The notes: generated from the letters alone by a model not told the origin. Numbered from the stretch's first letter, positions 17,641 through 27,491 are shown. The stretch: 64,000 nt of DNA from Prevotellaceae bacterium UBA4332 (GCA_002394365.1 DGTQ01000009.1:11502-75501), one strand, 5' to 3'. A program made the numbers and translations.

Positions 17641-17823
17641 TTATTTGTTGTTAGTTGATTCTCTTGTCATATATAGTCCTGCTGAAACCATCACTATCAC
17701 CACTATTGCCATAAAGACGTAAGCATACCACGACGTAACTGATGACAGGAAAGGAGCAATGAGCCCTACGGTTGTTATATATTTGGCAACATCCAATATC
17801 CAATTGCCCAGTTTTCTCTTCAT
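17641..17823 (-). CDS. Small two-helix membrane protein (60 aa)
   Basis: The protein begins MKRKLGNWILDVAKYITTVG and has two hydrophobic stretches (VGLIAPFLSS and YAYVFMAIVVIVMVSAGLYM). It resembles short uncharacterised Bacteroidales membrane proteins. A promoter with good boxes lies immediately upstream (17852-17882). Function unknown. Confidence 0.6.
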   Translation of the reverse strand: MKRKLGNWILDVAKYITTVGLIAPFLSSVTSWYAYVFMAIVVIVMVSAGLYMTRESTNNK

Positions 17824-17851
17824 TTTGTCGTTTGTTTCTGTTTCTTTCCTG

Positions 17852-17882
17852 CAAAGTTACGAAAAAAATGAATACCTGCAAG
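17852..17882 (-). promoter_or_regulatory. Promoter for the two small membrane genes
   Basis: On the minus strand CTTG (879-882 of 17 kb), 19 nt, TAACTTTG (17852-17859). Transcription would start near 17845, about 22 nt before the ATG. Confidence 0.6.
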
Positions 17883-18085
17883 CGATGAGCATAAAAAAAG
17901 TGAATAATTAAGACCGAAGTGATGAGTTTTTTAAAAAACTAACTAATAAAGAAGGAAGAATTTTAATATTGGGACTGAAAACTGCGTAAAAAAGTCACAA
18001 AACGCGAAGTAGAGGACATTAAACAAATATCTCCTATCTCTTTGCTTTTAAGCATCTTAGTAAAGTTCCTGAGTACGGGGGCTTT

Positions 18086-18214
18086 GCTTTTAACTAACAA
18101 AACAGCTTAGTTTGCAGAACAAACTAGGCTAGTTTGTTGAATAAAGTAGGTTAGTTTGATAAACAAAGTAGGCTAGTTTGATAAACAAAGTAGGCTACTT
18201 TGTTATTTAAAAGC
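18086..18214 (+). repeat. 129-bp array of 22-nt palindromic units, copy 1
   Basis: Units of the type aggctagtttgataaacaaagt recur every 22 nt; their cores (AACAAACTAGGCTAGTTTGTT) are nearly self-complementary. The reverse complement of the whole array, also 129 bp, is at 44429-44557. It lies in a gene-free stretch (17883-18322). Confidence 0.88.
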
Positions 18215-18322
18215 TATGCAGCAGTAGGTGGATGCAAAGCTACTGAAGTTGAAAGCATAGTTACAGAAGACAGACGTTAAGCTTTAAATCCTTAACTCTT
18301 AACCTTTAACCCTAAACTATAT

Positions 18323-20509
18323 TTACGCATAACTGTGCATACCCCCGAGAAGGTAGTTTACGCCAAAATACGTTATGAGCACGCTCAGGAAGGCAAAAAC
18401 GAGGTAGGCATGATAGAAGCGCGGATTGCGGAAGGCGGGGACAGCTTCTCCATGCAGGGCTACGGCATAGACCATAAGGGTGATGAGCGCCCACGTCTCC
18501 TTAGGGTCCCACGACCAATAGGTGCCCCACGAGACGTTTGCCCAGATGGCACCAAGGAAGATGCCTGTGGTGAGAAGGAAAACGGCGGGATATAGTAATA
18601 GTTGAGAGTTGAGAGTTGAGAGTTTAGAGTTATTGGGGGTCTTGGTGACGAGGGCGACGATGGAGAGGAGAGTGATGAGCGCAAAGAGAGCATAGGCACA
18701 CATTACGGTCATAACATGAATAGAGAGCAGGGGTGACTGCAAGACTGGCATGAGGGGAGTAATCTGGGGTGAGCCGCCTGCTATCATCGCTACGAGCAGA
18801 CAGAAAGAGGCTATCAGCGTGCCTAAACCTGAAATGATGGCGAAGCGTCGTTGCAGCACAAGGGTGATGATGAGCATTGCCCACGCCATAAACTGCATGG
18901 TTTCATAGCCGTTGCTCACTGGCACATGACCGCTTACCCACCAGCGCAGGGAGAGCAGAAGGGTGAGACAGATGACCAACGACAGAGGGTAGATTACAAA
19001 TAAATAACGGGAACGATAACGGAAAAACATCAACACACACATCAGCAGGCTGAGGGTGAGGGAGAGGAATACAGGCCAGCGCAGGGTGTTGATGCTATTA
19101 TAGAATATTTCTGCCCTGGTAACAGTTTCTGAGGGCAGGTAATCACCTATCATCTCACGCTGAAAGAGTTTTATCTTGGCTATTATCTCATAGGCTCGCT
19201 GACGCTGACCTGTGACGATGCTCTCCGTGAGGTAGTCCATAGACTGCTTGATAAAGAACTGCTCCTGCAGGGGGATGGCAGGGGGCAACACCTGACTGCC
19301 TGGCTTGAACCACATCACTCCCCTACCCTTCAAATGGTAAGGAAACAACTTGAGCATCTCGCCCTGATAGAACATTGCCACGACGTTGTATTTCTCGTCT
19401 GCCTCAAGGAGTCCCTTGCGGTCTGCCACTGCCTTGCCAGCCTGCATCGCCTCAATGGGTTTCTTGAGTTTGTATTCGTTGTAAATGTCGATGAAATCGC
19501 TGAAAGATGCCCATTGTCCGTCAATGCCAAGGAGGCGCTGCACTTCCTTGCTCTTTATGCGGATGAGTTTCTGGTGCTCCCAAGGAGAGTAGTAAATCAT
19601 CCAACTGACGAAGATTTCGTCTGCCGAATAACCCTCCCACGAACTCTTGCCTGAGAGTTTGGTGACGAAATCTATTGCTACGGTGTTGATGGGACAGATG
19701 CGGTCATTATACAGCACATTGATGCTACCCACCTTCTGCGCTATCTCCCTATCTACGGTCTGCAGTTCGGCAGCACCAGCCGAATAGGAATAAAGCATAA
19801 AGACACCAATAACGACAAGTCGTGACTGACGAGCCACCACCTGACGGTAGAGGTGGCGCATCTGAGTATTGCGCGAGAAGAGTACCCAGATAATGCTGAC
19901 TAACAGGAGCAGATAACCCGTGTAGGTGATGGCTATGCCCCAAGGGTCGTGATAAACCCCAAGCGTAACGCCTTGCGCATCGCTGTCGTAGCTGGACTGA
20001 AATAGACGGTAGCCGTCTGCCGAACCTATGTGGTTCATGGAAACGGTAAGGTCTTCATTCCTACTCTCCGAGCTAACCCTGACGATGCTCTGAAAATCAA
20101 GCGGTGCATCGGTGCCAGGATAGTTTACTATCTTAAAATCCCTGAGGGTGAGGGTGAAGGGCAACTGGCGCTTTACGCCCTGCTTGTCGGTGAAGGCTGT
20201 CACGCTCTTGCCCGTTCTTAGGGTTACGCTGCCCTCGAAAGAGAAGAGATGGGTGGTAAGGGCTCCTATCAGGATGACGACAAACGAGAGATGGAGGAAC
20301 AAGACTCCGAGACGCTTGTAAAGTCGGCGCTCGAGCATATAGTACATGCCCGTTACGCTGAGCATAGCCCACAGCAGTACGAACCACCATGCTCCATAGA
20401 TATGCTGGCTGACGTATGGGGTGCCCTCGAATTTCTCTATTATCGTAGCTAACCCTATACACACCACGATGAGCGTGTATAGGGCGATTATCGTTTTCTT
20501 TAGCATCAA
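18323..20509 (-). CDS. Fused cytochrome c heme-lyase CcsBA (ResB-ResC type)
   Basis: System II cytochrome c maturation proteins export heme and attach it to CXXCH motifs outside the inner membrane. The 728-aa protein has an N-terminal ResB-like part (helices near residues 8-100, a large periplasmic domain) and a C-terminal CcsA part. The CcsA part has SNGYETMQFMAWAM and the heme-handling motif YWSWDPKETWALITLMVYA near residue 665. It lies 10 nt downstream of a di-heme cytochrome gene, its likely substrate. The two-part fusion is usual in Bacteroidota. Confidence 0.9.
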   Translation of the reverse strand: MMLKKTIIALYTLIVVCIGLATIIEKFEGTPYVSQHIYGAWWFVLLWAMLSVTGMYYMLERRLYKRLGVLFLHLSFVVILIGALTTHLFSFEGSVTLRTGKSVTAFTDKQGVKRQLPFTLTLRDFKIVNYPGTDAPLDFQSIVRVSSESRNEDLTVSMNHIGSADGYRLFQSSYDSDAQGVTLGVYHDPWGIAITYTGYLLLLVSIIWVLFSRNTQMRHLYRQVVARQSRLVVIGVFMLYSYSAGAAELQTVDREIAQKVGSINVLYNDRICPINTVAIDFVTKLSGKSSWEGYSADEIFVSWMIYYSPWEHQKLIRIKSKEVQRLLGIDGQWASFSDFIDIYNEYKLKKPIEAMQAGKAVADRKGLLEADEKYNVVAMFYQGEMLKLFPYHLKGRGVMWFKPGSQVLPPAIPLQEQFFIKQSMDYLTESIVTGQRQRAYEIIAKIKLFQREMIGDYLPSETVTRAEIFYNSINTLRWPVFLSLTLSLLMCVLMFFRYRSRYLFVIYPLSLVICLTLLLSLRWWVSGHVPVSNGYETMQFMAWAMLIITLVLQRRFAIISGLGTLIASFCLLVAMIAGGSPQITPLMPVLQSPLLSIHVMTVMCAYALFALITLLSIVALVTKTPNNSKLSTLNSQLLLYPAVFLLTTGIFLGAIWANVSWGTYWSWDPKETWALITLMVYAVALHGEAVPAFRNPRFYHAYLVFAFLSVLITYFGVNYLLGGMHSYA

Positions 20510-20519
20510 AGGGAAGATG

Positions 20520-22223
20520 TTATATAGACTCTATGAAGTATATTACCTGGTTACGCTGTTCCTTAGTAAGTTTGCGGAAGTTTACGACGGCATCATAGGC
20601 ATCGCTCTTGCCACCCTCGCTGCTGCAACCGTGCCACATGATAGCCTCCATCACATTGCGTGCACGACAGTCGTGAAGACGCTCTACACCGCTACCACAC
20701 TTGGCAGCCAGTCCACGTCCCCACAGAGGGGTGGTGCGACACCAGCCAGTGCGAATATCATTCTTCATCCACAGACGATGCTGCACGAAGTCAGTGTAAG
20801 GCCATATCTTCTGGTGAGGATAGCGAGGCATATCGGCATTGGTAAACATCTTGTTAGGGTCTTGAATATTATCGTCACCTGTTTCCCAAGAAGGACGGTG
20901 ACAAGCTGCACAACCTATCTGAGAGAAGAGCGCCTTGCCAGCCTTGAAGTCGGCTGTGGTGGTGTTACGGGCAGCTGGCACAGCGAGTCCGCGATGCCAT
21001 ATCATAAAGTTCTTGTATTGCGCATCGGTCATCTCTGCATCGAGTTTCGTACTGGTAAGATAGGTGTAGATATCCTTCTGCAAATCGCCAGTATGCCATT
21101 CAGGGTGAGCCTTATCAGGGTCGATGCGGTTGATATATTCAGTGAAGCCAGCCTGCACCTCAGGGTCTTGTGACGACTTGGTAGCATAGTATGTGCCTGC
21201 AAGGTCGAGGTAGTGATAGCGACGGTCTGAACGTGTTACGTTGGTGATGTTCCAGATGGCATTAGCACCTGCTGCATCGAGTAGCGGACCACGAGAGAGG
21301 GCATAGGTGTAGCGACGCACATACTTGGTGCCGTCACCCTGTCGTGAATTAGAGTAATAGCTGTTCCATGTGCCAGCAGACTGATTCCACATAGCAGGAT
21401 TGAGGGCGTCGGTCTTGCCTATACTGTTGAAGTAGTCGCTCTCCTTTTTCCACTGTGCCGTAATCTCGTCATCGTCTATGGCATCAGTAATACCTGTACC
21501 GTAAATGCCTATGGTTGATTCGAGCAGAACACCCACCTCGCTGTTATACTGCGACTCGTTGAGTGTCACATCTGTACCTCCACGCTGCACCACCACTGGG
21601 GCATAGTAAGCACTGTAAGGAATCTTCACCTCAGGGTAGATGAGCGAATAGGTCTCGCCGTCAGGGAACTGGTTGCCCCACTCGTCTGTGTAGTTCTCCC
21701 ACTTTATGGTTATCTGGTCTTCATCAATAGGTGCCTTGAAAGGCTTCACAGCAGCCGTCTGAGGCATACCTGCCACTGAGCGTATATAGGCATTGGTGGT
21801 CTTGTCGTACACCACGAGCAGATAGCCGTTGCGATGATGATTTGCCTTATAGCTGGTCTGACGCGCTCCGTGTCCGTAACCTGGGTGGCAATACAGACAA
21901 CCGCTACGCACATATACAGGACCGAGTCCGTGGAAGGCACCAGAGGTGTTGGTGTTGAAGTCCTTCTCAAACAGATACTCGCCCTCGTTGAATGCCATCT
22001 CCATATTTGCATTTTCCACTGCCTTGGTAGGCTGTTCGTAAGCTGTAGCGGTATTGACACTCGTTGTGCCCAGCAATCCGCCAGCATAATAGTCCTCTGA
22101 GTACTCCGTCTCAGTTGGGTCGCCGATGTCCCATGATTTAACGGCAACATCATCATCGGACGTACATCCGATGATGATAGTTGACCCCATGAGAACAAAC
22201 CCGAAAATCGATAATTTGTTCAT
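20520..22223 (-). CDS. Di-heme c-type oxidoreductase lipoprotein (DUF1111 / thiol-oxidoreductase-like)
   Basis: The 567-aa exported lipoprotein has a lipobox at Cys20 (STIIIGCTSDDD). Two heme-attachment motifs are visible: CLYCH at residues 109-113 and CAACH near residue 440. The C-terminal LHDCRARNVMEAIMWHG is typical of the DUF1111 family, related to di-heme peroxidases. Its partners upstream are an imelysin and an outer-membrane protein, and downstream the heme-lyase CcsBA. The set suggests periplasmic redox coupled to iron or metal uptake; the substrate is unknown. Confidence 0.82.
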   Translation of the reverse strand: MNKLSIFGFVLMGSTIIIGCTSDDDVAVKSWDIGDPTETEYSEDYYAGGLLGTTSVNTATAYEQPTKAVENANMEMAFNEGEYLFEKDFNTNTSGAFHGLGPVYVRSGCLYCHPGYGHGARQTSYKANHHRNGYLLVVYDKTTNAYIRSVAGMPQTAAVKPFKAPIDEDQITIKWENYTDEWGNQFPDGETYSLIYPEVKIPYSAYYAPVVVQRGGTDVTLNESQYNSEVGVLLESTIGIYGTGITDAIDDDEITAQWKKESDYFNSIGKTDALNPAMWNQSAGTWNSYYSNSRQGDGTKYVRRYTYALSRGPLLDAAGANAIWNITNVTRSDRRYHYLDLAGTYYATKSSQDPEVQAGFTEYINRIDPDKAHPEWHTGDLQKDIYTYLTSTKLDAEMTDAQYKNFMIWHRGLAVPAARNTTTADFKAGKALFSQIGCAACHRPSWETGDDNIQDPNKMFTNADMPRYPHQKIWPYTDFVQHRLWMKNDIRTGWCRTTPLWGRGLAAKCGSGVERLHDCRARNVMEAIMWHGCSSEGGKSDAYDAVVNFRKLTKEQRNQVIYFIESI

Positions 22224-22241
22224 AGTGTTATTTTTTATGGA

Positions 22242-23444
22242 TTAATTTGTCTTGATATTCTTTATCGACTGCCACAGTGTGTAGGCATTATTGGCAAGAG
22301 TGCGATAGGTTGCCACAACCACGTTGTCCACATAGTTGGCATTAATCTCCTTACATGCATTCTGAACTTCAGTATTGCCACTGTAACCCTTCAGTGTTTC
22401 GCTAAGAGCATCGAGGGCTGTGCTCAGTTCGGTGAGGGCATCCATCGCCGTCTTACATGATGAGTCAGAATAGTTATTCACGAATGGATACTTCATCGCC
22501 TTTATCTTAGCAAGGGCATTGTCGAGTTTTGTCTGTACCGTCTGTGCCTGAGTCTTGAGGGTATTGTTATTACTGTTCAGGCAGAAATAGATAAGCGACT
22601 TGTCATTAGGAGCTGTTGCCCCCACAGAGCCATAGAGGGCATTCTTACAGCTGATGATATTGTCATAGAAATCGGTGATGGAGTTCCATGCGTATGGTGA
22701 CTCCACGTATGTCACATCCTCACCAGTGTAAGGCAGTCCTATCTTTGAGTTGCCCACCTCTCCTATTATGTCCACACAACCAGAGATAATCTCGAGTGTG
22801 GCGTCAAGATTGGTCTCCCATCTTTTGCCTGCACCGGGGTTCTTGAATGCCTTGCCGAAGTTTTCATATACCAGTCCTTCCTCCGTTACATTACCATCAT
22901 CATCAAGAGCATAGTGGGTTGACACATACTCCTGTGCCACTTTCTTACGCTCTGCATTGCTCTCATTGGCATCCCATGTAGCCTCAAGGGTAGCTGTGGC
23001 GTTGTAGAGGTCCTCTGCTACTGCACAGATGTATCTGTATTCGTTCTCCGTAACCTGGTTGATATTACGGGGTGAACCATCTCGGAAGAGTACGTACTCA
23101 ATGCCGTGATAGCCTAAGACATCAGACTTTGCTGTCTTGAGGAAAGTTGAGAGGTTTGACATCTTGTCATTATCACGCAATACGTTAGCAAGGTCGGTTG
23201 ACGCTACAGGCCATGTGTCAGTGTGAGGGTCGATGGAATAAACATCAGCCGCACCAAAGAGGAATGCCTCGGTGTTTTCCCAGTTTGCACGAGCTGTGCG
23301 CCAGTCGGCACAAGCCTTGTTGATAGCTTCCTGAGTACCAGGAACAATTGAGGCACCTACCCCGTCATTGTCAGAACATGAGGCAAAACCTGCCACTACT
23401 GTGGCAGCTACTACTGCCATTCTTGAAAATTTCTTGATCATCAT
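22242..23444 (-). CDS. Imelysin family lipoprotein (peptidase M75 / iron-uptake type)
   Basis: Imelysins are periplasmic or surface proteins related to EfeO-type iron uptake. The 400-aa protein has a lipobox (VVAGFASCSDND, Cys23). Family motifs are RANWENTEAFLFG near residue 55, DTWPV near 77, and the GxHxxE motif as GYHGIEYVLF near residue 113. It is in an operon with a di-heme protein and a barrel protein, a grouping known for imelysins. Direct iron binding is inferred. Confidence 0.88.
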   Translation of the reverse strand: MMIKKFSRMAVVAATVVAGFASCSDNDGVGASIVPGTQEAINKACADWRTARANWENTEAFLFGAADVYSIDPHTDTWPVASTDLANVLRDNDKMSNLSTFLKTAKSDVLGYHGIEYVLFRDGSPRNINQVTENEYRYICAVAEDLYNATATLEATWDANESNAERKKVAQEYVSTHYALDDDGNVTEEGLVYENFGKAFKNPGAGKRWETNLDATLEIISGCVDIIGEVGNSKIGLPYTGEDVTYVESPYAWNSITDFYDNIISCKNALYGSVGATAPNDKSLIYFCLNSNNNTLKTQAQTVQTKLDNALAKIKAMKYPFVNNYSDSSCKTAMDALTELSTALDALSETLKGYSGNTEVQNACKEINANYVDNVVVATYRTLANNAYTLWQSIKNIKTN

Positions 23445-23480
23445 TGCTATATTTTTTATTTATAATTTATAATCTATAAT

Positions 23481-24911
23481 CTACAGAAACCATCCCTGAT
23501 ATGTGACGCTCAGGCTGAGACTTGGCTCGTTATTGTATGGCTGTACGTACATCGGACTGTCTGGTGTCAGACCGTTATTGTCTGGTTTCTTGAAGAAACG
23601 GTATGAGTATTCACCCTTCAGGGTTATCTGCTTGATTGGTGAATAGTTCAGTCCCAAGGCAAAACGATACCTCTTGGTATATTTATATAGTGACTGATAG
23701 GTGCCCGATGCCATAGTGTTGTAATGCTCAAACCGTCCGAACACATACATCTTCTCGTCCTTCTCCTTGAGCTTCCTTATCTGTGAGAAAATGTTATAGC
23801 CTGCCTCTATGCCGTATGCCACCGCATTCTTGCCTATATTGGTGTAATGGTGTGGATTGCCGTCCTGATATTTATGGTGAGTCCAGTTTGCCTGATTGTA
23901 GGAAGATATAGCATCAGCGTCGCTGAAGTGTGCATAGTCTATGTTGCCACGCACTATCCAGTTCCAGCGCTTCAGGGTGAAGTCGAGTGCTATGATGCCT
24001 AACGCACCAGTAACATCCTCATACTTGGTGCCAGGAGTGCGAAGGGTGTTGCGGAAGGTGTAGCCGTAGTAGCCGCTCAGTCCTATGCGCAATCCCTTGA
24101 CAGAATAGTTATCCACACGCACAGCTGCTGCATAGTTGTTTGCCACCTTGAATTCATAGGGACTGGTAGCCCCGTAGTGCACAAAATCCTCTGCCGTGAA
24201 ACTCTCCGAGTTCAAACCTGAGAGAAACTGTGCCTCGTAGCGCCAGTCTTTCAGTCTGCCCCATAGTGAAATACCAAGCTGGTGCCATGTGTTTGGCATG
24301 ATGGTTGCCTCGCCCTCAGGACGATATACGGTGAAGAAATTGTTTGGCTCGTGATAGGCATTGCTATAGCCCACTGGCACAATTATCTCGCCCATCCTAA
24401 CATTGAATTTCCCTTTCCAGAATTCTTTGTTTATCCATAGCTGCTCAAGGTTCACCTCGCCGCCTTTCTCGACTTCTGCCTCGTATTCGCCTGCCTCTTC
24501 AGCCTCTATCTCTACGGCACCGCCAGCACCGCCATGCTCAAATTCTATCTCCGAACCGAAGGTCCAGCCTTTGCCGAAATCATAGCCTATGCTGAGGCAT
24601 ACATGGGGCAGGTCGAAACGACCGTGACTCTTGTCATCCTTGTATCTTTCAGGGTATTTATATCTGTTGAAACTCTGACTGTAGAAATTGCGTGTCATCA
24701 CTGCCTCGCCATATCCGCCTATGTGCAGACGGGAGGCAGCATCAATGAGTTTCTCCAGTTTTCTGTTAGTCTCATTATTGTTACGGGGCTCGGCAGGCTG
24801 TTCCTTCTTCGTGGCACCTGTCGAAGCATCCACCTCGCTATTCGTCTCCTGTGCCTGAATGCCTATAGCGAGAGCGAGGGTAAGCGCTATTAAAAGTAGT
24901 TTTCGTGTCAT
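23481..24911 (-). CDS. Outer-membrane porin-like beta-barrel, first gene of the imelysin operon
   Basis: The 476-aa protein has a signal peptide (LIALTLALAIGIQAQ), a short coiled stretch (NNNETNRKLEKLIDAASRL), then many amphipathic aromatic strands (for example IGGYGEAVMTRNFYS and GWTFGSEIEFEHGG). It ends SLSVTYQGWFL. This is a large barrel of the phosphate/metal-selective porin kind. As first gene of the operon it probably brings the substrate of the imelysin/di-heme pair across the outer membrane. Specificity is not known. Confidence 0.7.
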   Translation of the reverse strand: MTRKLLLIALTLALAIGIQAQETNSEVDASTGATKKEQPAEPRNNNETNRKLEKLIDAASRLHIGGYGEAVMTRNFYSQSFNRYKYPERYKDDKSHGRFDLPHVCLSIGYDFGKGWTFGSEIEFEHGGAGGAVEIEAEEAGEYEAEVEKGGEVNLEQLWINKEFWKGKFNVRMGEIIVPVGYSNAYHEPNNFFTVYRPEGEATIMPNTWHQLGISLWGRLKDWRYEAQFLSGLNSESFTAEDFVHYGATSPYEFKVANNYAAAVRVDNYSVKGLRIGLSGYYGYTFRNTLRTPGTKYEDVTGALGIIALDFTLKRWNWIVRGNIDYAHFSDADAISSYNQANWTHHKYQDGNPHHYTNIGKNAVAYGIEAGYNIFSQIRKLKEKDEKMYVFGRFEHYNTMASGTYQSLYKYTKRYRFALGLNYSPIKQITLKGEYSYRFFKKPDNNGLTPDSPMYVQPYNNEPSLSLSVTYQGWFL

Positions 24912-24957
24912 ATATATATATAATAATGTGTAATTTCTCAGGGTTGAAAATCCTCTG

Positions 24958-24989
24958 CAAAATTACTCATAACACGAAAACCTCACAAT
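24958..24989 (-). promoter_or_regulatory. Promoter of the porin-imelysin-cytochrome-ccsBA operon
   Basis: Minus strand ATTG (24986-24989), 20 nt, TAATTTTG (24958-24965). Start of transcription near 24951, about 40 nt before the ATG. Confidence 0.6.
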
Positions 24990-25012
24990 ACTCAAATTTT
25001 ATGAAATTATAA

Positions 25013-25041
25013 CAAAAAAAAGACCCCGAAAGGTCTTTTTT
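25013..25041 (-). terminator. Terminator downstream of the fabG-like gene
   Basis: AAAAAAGACC / GGTCTTTTTT stem with a CCGAAA loop and T-runs on both strands, so it may work both ways. Between it and fabG (25043-25139) lie dispersed repeats. Confidence 0.8.
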
Positions 25042-25139
25042 AATTAGGAATGAGTAATTAGAAATTAGGAATGAGTAGGTTCCCGTTATCGTTCTTGCGC
25101 TCCAGTTGGTGCTCAGGCGCTTCGCGGAGCCCGTTCCCG

Positions 25140-25871
25140 TTATGTGTATAAGCCTCCATTGATGCTCACCACTTCGCCAGTGATGTACTTAGCCTTGTCG
25201 GAGAGCAGGAAGCAGACGAGGTCTGCCACTTCCTCAGGCTTGCCGAAGCGCTTGCAGGGCACCTGTTGCTTCAGGGTCTCCACATCGAGGTCCTTAGTCA
25301 TGTCGCTCTCTATGAAACCTGGGGCTACGGCATTAACGGTGATAGCTCTTGCGGCTACCTCCTGTGCCAGAGCCTTTGTAGCACCTATGATGCCAGCCTT
25401 CGTAGCACTGTAGTTGGTCTGTCCTGGCAGTCCCTTGAGTCCTGAGAGGCTCGCCATATTGACTATGCTGCCTCCGTGCTTGCGCATCATCATCTTTGGC
25501 AATACCTTGCGGGTTACGTAGTACAGGCCGTCGAGCGAGGTATTGAGCACAGCGTGCCAATCCTCCTCTGGCATCATGAACATCATGTTGTCTCGCCTGA
25601 TGCCTGCATTGTTTACGAGGTAGGCTATGTAGTCCTCGGGGTGGGCTTCCTCCCATGCCTCCAAGGCTGCATCAACCTCCTTCACGTTGCCCGTATCAAA
25701 CTTCAGGAGCTCTGCCTGAACGCCCTGAGCCCCCACCAGTGCCTTCACTTCCTCTGCTGCCTGCTGGTTGCTCACATAGTTTATCACTACAGGAATGCCC
25801 TGTTCTGCCAATTTAAGGCAGATGGCTCTGCCCAGTCCGCGAGAGCCACCTGTTACTAATGCGTATTTCAT
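25140..25871 (-). CDS. 3-oxoacyl-ACP reductase-like short-chain dehydrogenase (FabG type)
   Basis: The 243-aa protein is a classical SDR. It has the cofactor loop TGGSRGLGRAI (residues ~7-17), NNAGIRRD, the catalytic serine region SIVNMASLSGLKG, YSATKAGI (Tyr/Lys), and NAVAPGFIESDMT. The closing FLLSDKAKYITGEVVSINGG is very close to FabG enzymes of fatty-acid synthesis. It stands apart from other fab genes, so a second role is possible. It is followed by a terminator. Confidence 0.85.
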   Translation of the reverse strand: MKYALVTGGSRGLGRAICLKLAEQGIPVVINYVSNQQAAEEVKALVGAQGVQAELLKFDTGNVKEVDAALEAWEEAHPEDYIAYLVNNAGIRRDNMMFMMPEEDWHAVLNTSLDGLYYVTRKVLPKMMMRKHGGSIVNMASLSGLKGLPGQTNYSATKAGIIGATKALAQEVAARAITVNAVAPGFIESDMTKDLDVETLKQQVPCKRFGKPEEVADLVCFLLSDKAKYITGEVVSINGGLYT

Positions 25872-26014
25872 CTTTTACTCACTACGTTCGTACGAAACGC
25901 AACTTCGTTGCTACGATACGGTCTGACGACCTACGATACGCTTCTTGCTTAGGCAAGCGTAGCAACAAGTTGCGTCCGATTACGCTACGAAAATTATGAA
26001 TTATGAATTATGAA
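25872..26014. repeat. Inverted-repeat-rich gap between pgi and the fabG-like gene
   Basis: The gap holds near-palindromic words (gtacgaaacgcaacttcgttgc, gcttcttgcttaggcaagcg, gcaacaagttgcgtccga) and four 7-nt words (aattatg). The piece ggcaagcgtagca...gcgtccga recurs at 63030-63068 and, reversed, at 44185-44220. No gene seen. Confidence 0.7.
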
Positions 26015-27364
26015 CTATGAATTAAGCTTTGCTCTTATTGCCTTTGTCTCAGCCTCGTAGCCAGGCTTCTCGAGCAGGGCAAACATATTCTTCTTGTAAG
26101 CCTCCACACCAGGCTGGTTGAATGCGTTGACACCGAGCAGCTGACCAGAGATGCCGCAAGCCTTCTCGAAGAAGTATATGAGCTGACCGTAGTTGTAGGC
26201 ATCGAGACGCTCTATAGAGATGAGGATGTTTGGCACACCACCATCTACGTGAGCCAGACGTGTGCCCAGCTCTGCGTTCTTGTTCACCTCGTCGATGCGC
26301 TTGCCAGCCAGGAAGTTCAGTCCGTCGAGATTCTCGGCATCTGATGGGAAGAGCAGTTTCTTCTCTGGGTTCTCCACGCTGATGCAGGTCTCGAAGATGG
26401 TGCGCTCGCCTTCCTGTATCCACTGACCCATAGAGTGCAGGTCGGTGGTGAAGTCGCATGATGCAGGATAGAGACCCTTGCCGTCCTTGCCCTCTGACTC
26501 GCCGTAGAGCTGCTTCCACCACTCGGCATAGTAGTGCAGCTTAGGCTGGTAGTTGATGAGTATCTCTATCTTCTTGCCAGCCTGATAGAGAGCGTTTCGC
26601 GTAGCAGCATAGATGGCTGCTGGGTTCTCCTCGAAAGGTACGTCGATGCCGCAAGCCTTCTCCATAGCCTGAGCACCAGCCACGAGCTGCTCTATGTCGA
26701 TACCAGCACATGCTATTGGCAGCAGGCCCACTGGGGTGAGCACAGAGAAACGTCCGCCTACGTCGTCAGGTATCACGAATGTCTTGTAGCCCTCCTTGTC
26801 GGCACAAGTGCGAGCTGCACCCTTCTTGGCGTCAGTTACGGCTACGATGAGGTTCTTAGCCTTCTCCTTGCCCACCTGCTGCTCCAGCTGAGTCTTGAGC
26901 AGACGGAAGGTGAGGGCTGTCTCTGTGGTAGTACCACTCTTTGATATGTTGATAATAGAGAATGTCTTGGTCTTCAGATACTCTGTGAGTTCAGCCAGAT
27001 AATCCTCGCCTATGTTGTTGCCTGCAAAGACCACGATAGGGTTCTTCTTGTCCTGAATGAGCCATGCGAAGGTGTTCTGTATGCCCTCTATTACGGCACG
27101 AGGACCGAGGTATGAGCCACCGATACCAGCTACCACTACTACCTCGCTGTTCTGGCGAAGCACCTCGGCAGCAGCCTTTACCTCCTTGATAAACTCTGGG
27201 GTAATGCTTGATGGCAGGTGCAACCAGCCGAGGAAGTCATTACCTGGTACAGTGCCCTCTTCCAAGCCCTTCTGCGCCTGAGCCACCTTGTCCTTAAATG
27301 CCATTACAGCTCCAGCAGGCAGAAACTGCTGCGCCTTTGTGATGTCTAACGAAATGTTCTTCAT
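26015..27364 (-). CDS. pgi: Glucose-6-phosphate isomerase
   Basis: It interconverts glucose-6-phosphate and fructose-6-phosphate in the cytoplasm. The 449-aa protein matches the shorter bacterial form: VVVAGIGGSYLGPRAVIEG, the sugar-phosphate loop INISKSGTTTETALTFRLLK, GGRFSVLTPVGLLP and the C-terminal FNQPGVEAYKKNMFALL. A perfect Bacteroidota promoter is upstream. A 130-bp piece of this gene (27196-27325, codons ~14-57) is present again at 38399-38528 with two mismatches. Confidence 0.96.
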   Translation of the reverse strand: MKNISLDITKAQQFLPAGAVMAFKDKVAQAQKGLEEGTVPGNDFLGWLHLPSSITPEFIKEVKAAAEVLRQNSEVVVVAGIGGSYLGPRAVIEGIQNTFAWLIQDKKNPIVVFAGNNIGEDYLAELTEYLKTKTFSIINISKSGTTTETALTFRLLKTQLEQQVGKEKAKNLIVAVTDAKKGAARTCADKEGYKTFVIPDDVGGRFSVLTPVGLLPIACAGIDIEQLVAGAQAMEKACGIDVPFEENPAAIYAATRNALYQAGKKIEILINYQPKLHYYAEWWKQLYGESEGKDGKGLYPASCDFTTDLHSMGQWIQEGERTIFETCISVENPEKKLLFPSDAENLDGLNFLAGKRIDEVNKNAELGTRLAHVDGGVPNILISIERLDAYNYGQLIYFFEKACGISGQLLGVNAFNQPGVEAYKKNMFALLEKPGYEAETKAIRAKLNS

Positions 27365-27444
27365 AATTCTGTTTTGTTTTTATCGTTTAGTTTTAGCTTA
27401 AGTCTCTGTTCCCGTTAACGTTCCCGTTACGAAATATCACCTTG

Positions 27445-27476
27445 CAAAAGTACGAGTTTTTTTTGTAACCTCCAAA
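27445..27476 (-). promoter_or_regulatory. pgi promoter
   Basis: Minus strand TTTG (27473-27476), exactly 20 nt, TACTTTTG (27445-27452). Divergent from the kinase promoter 16 nt away. Confidence 0.8.
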
Positions 27477-27491
27477 TAATTTGCGACATAA

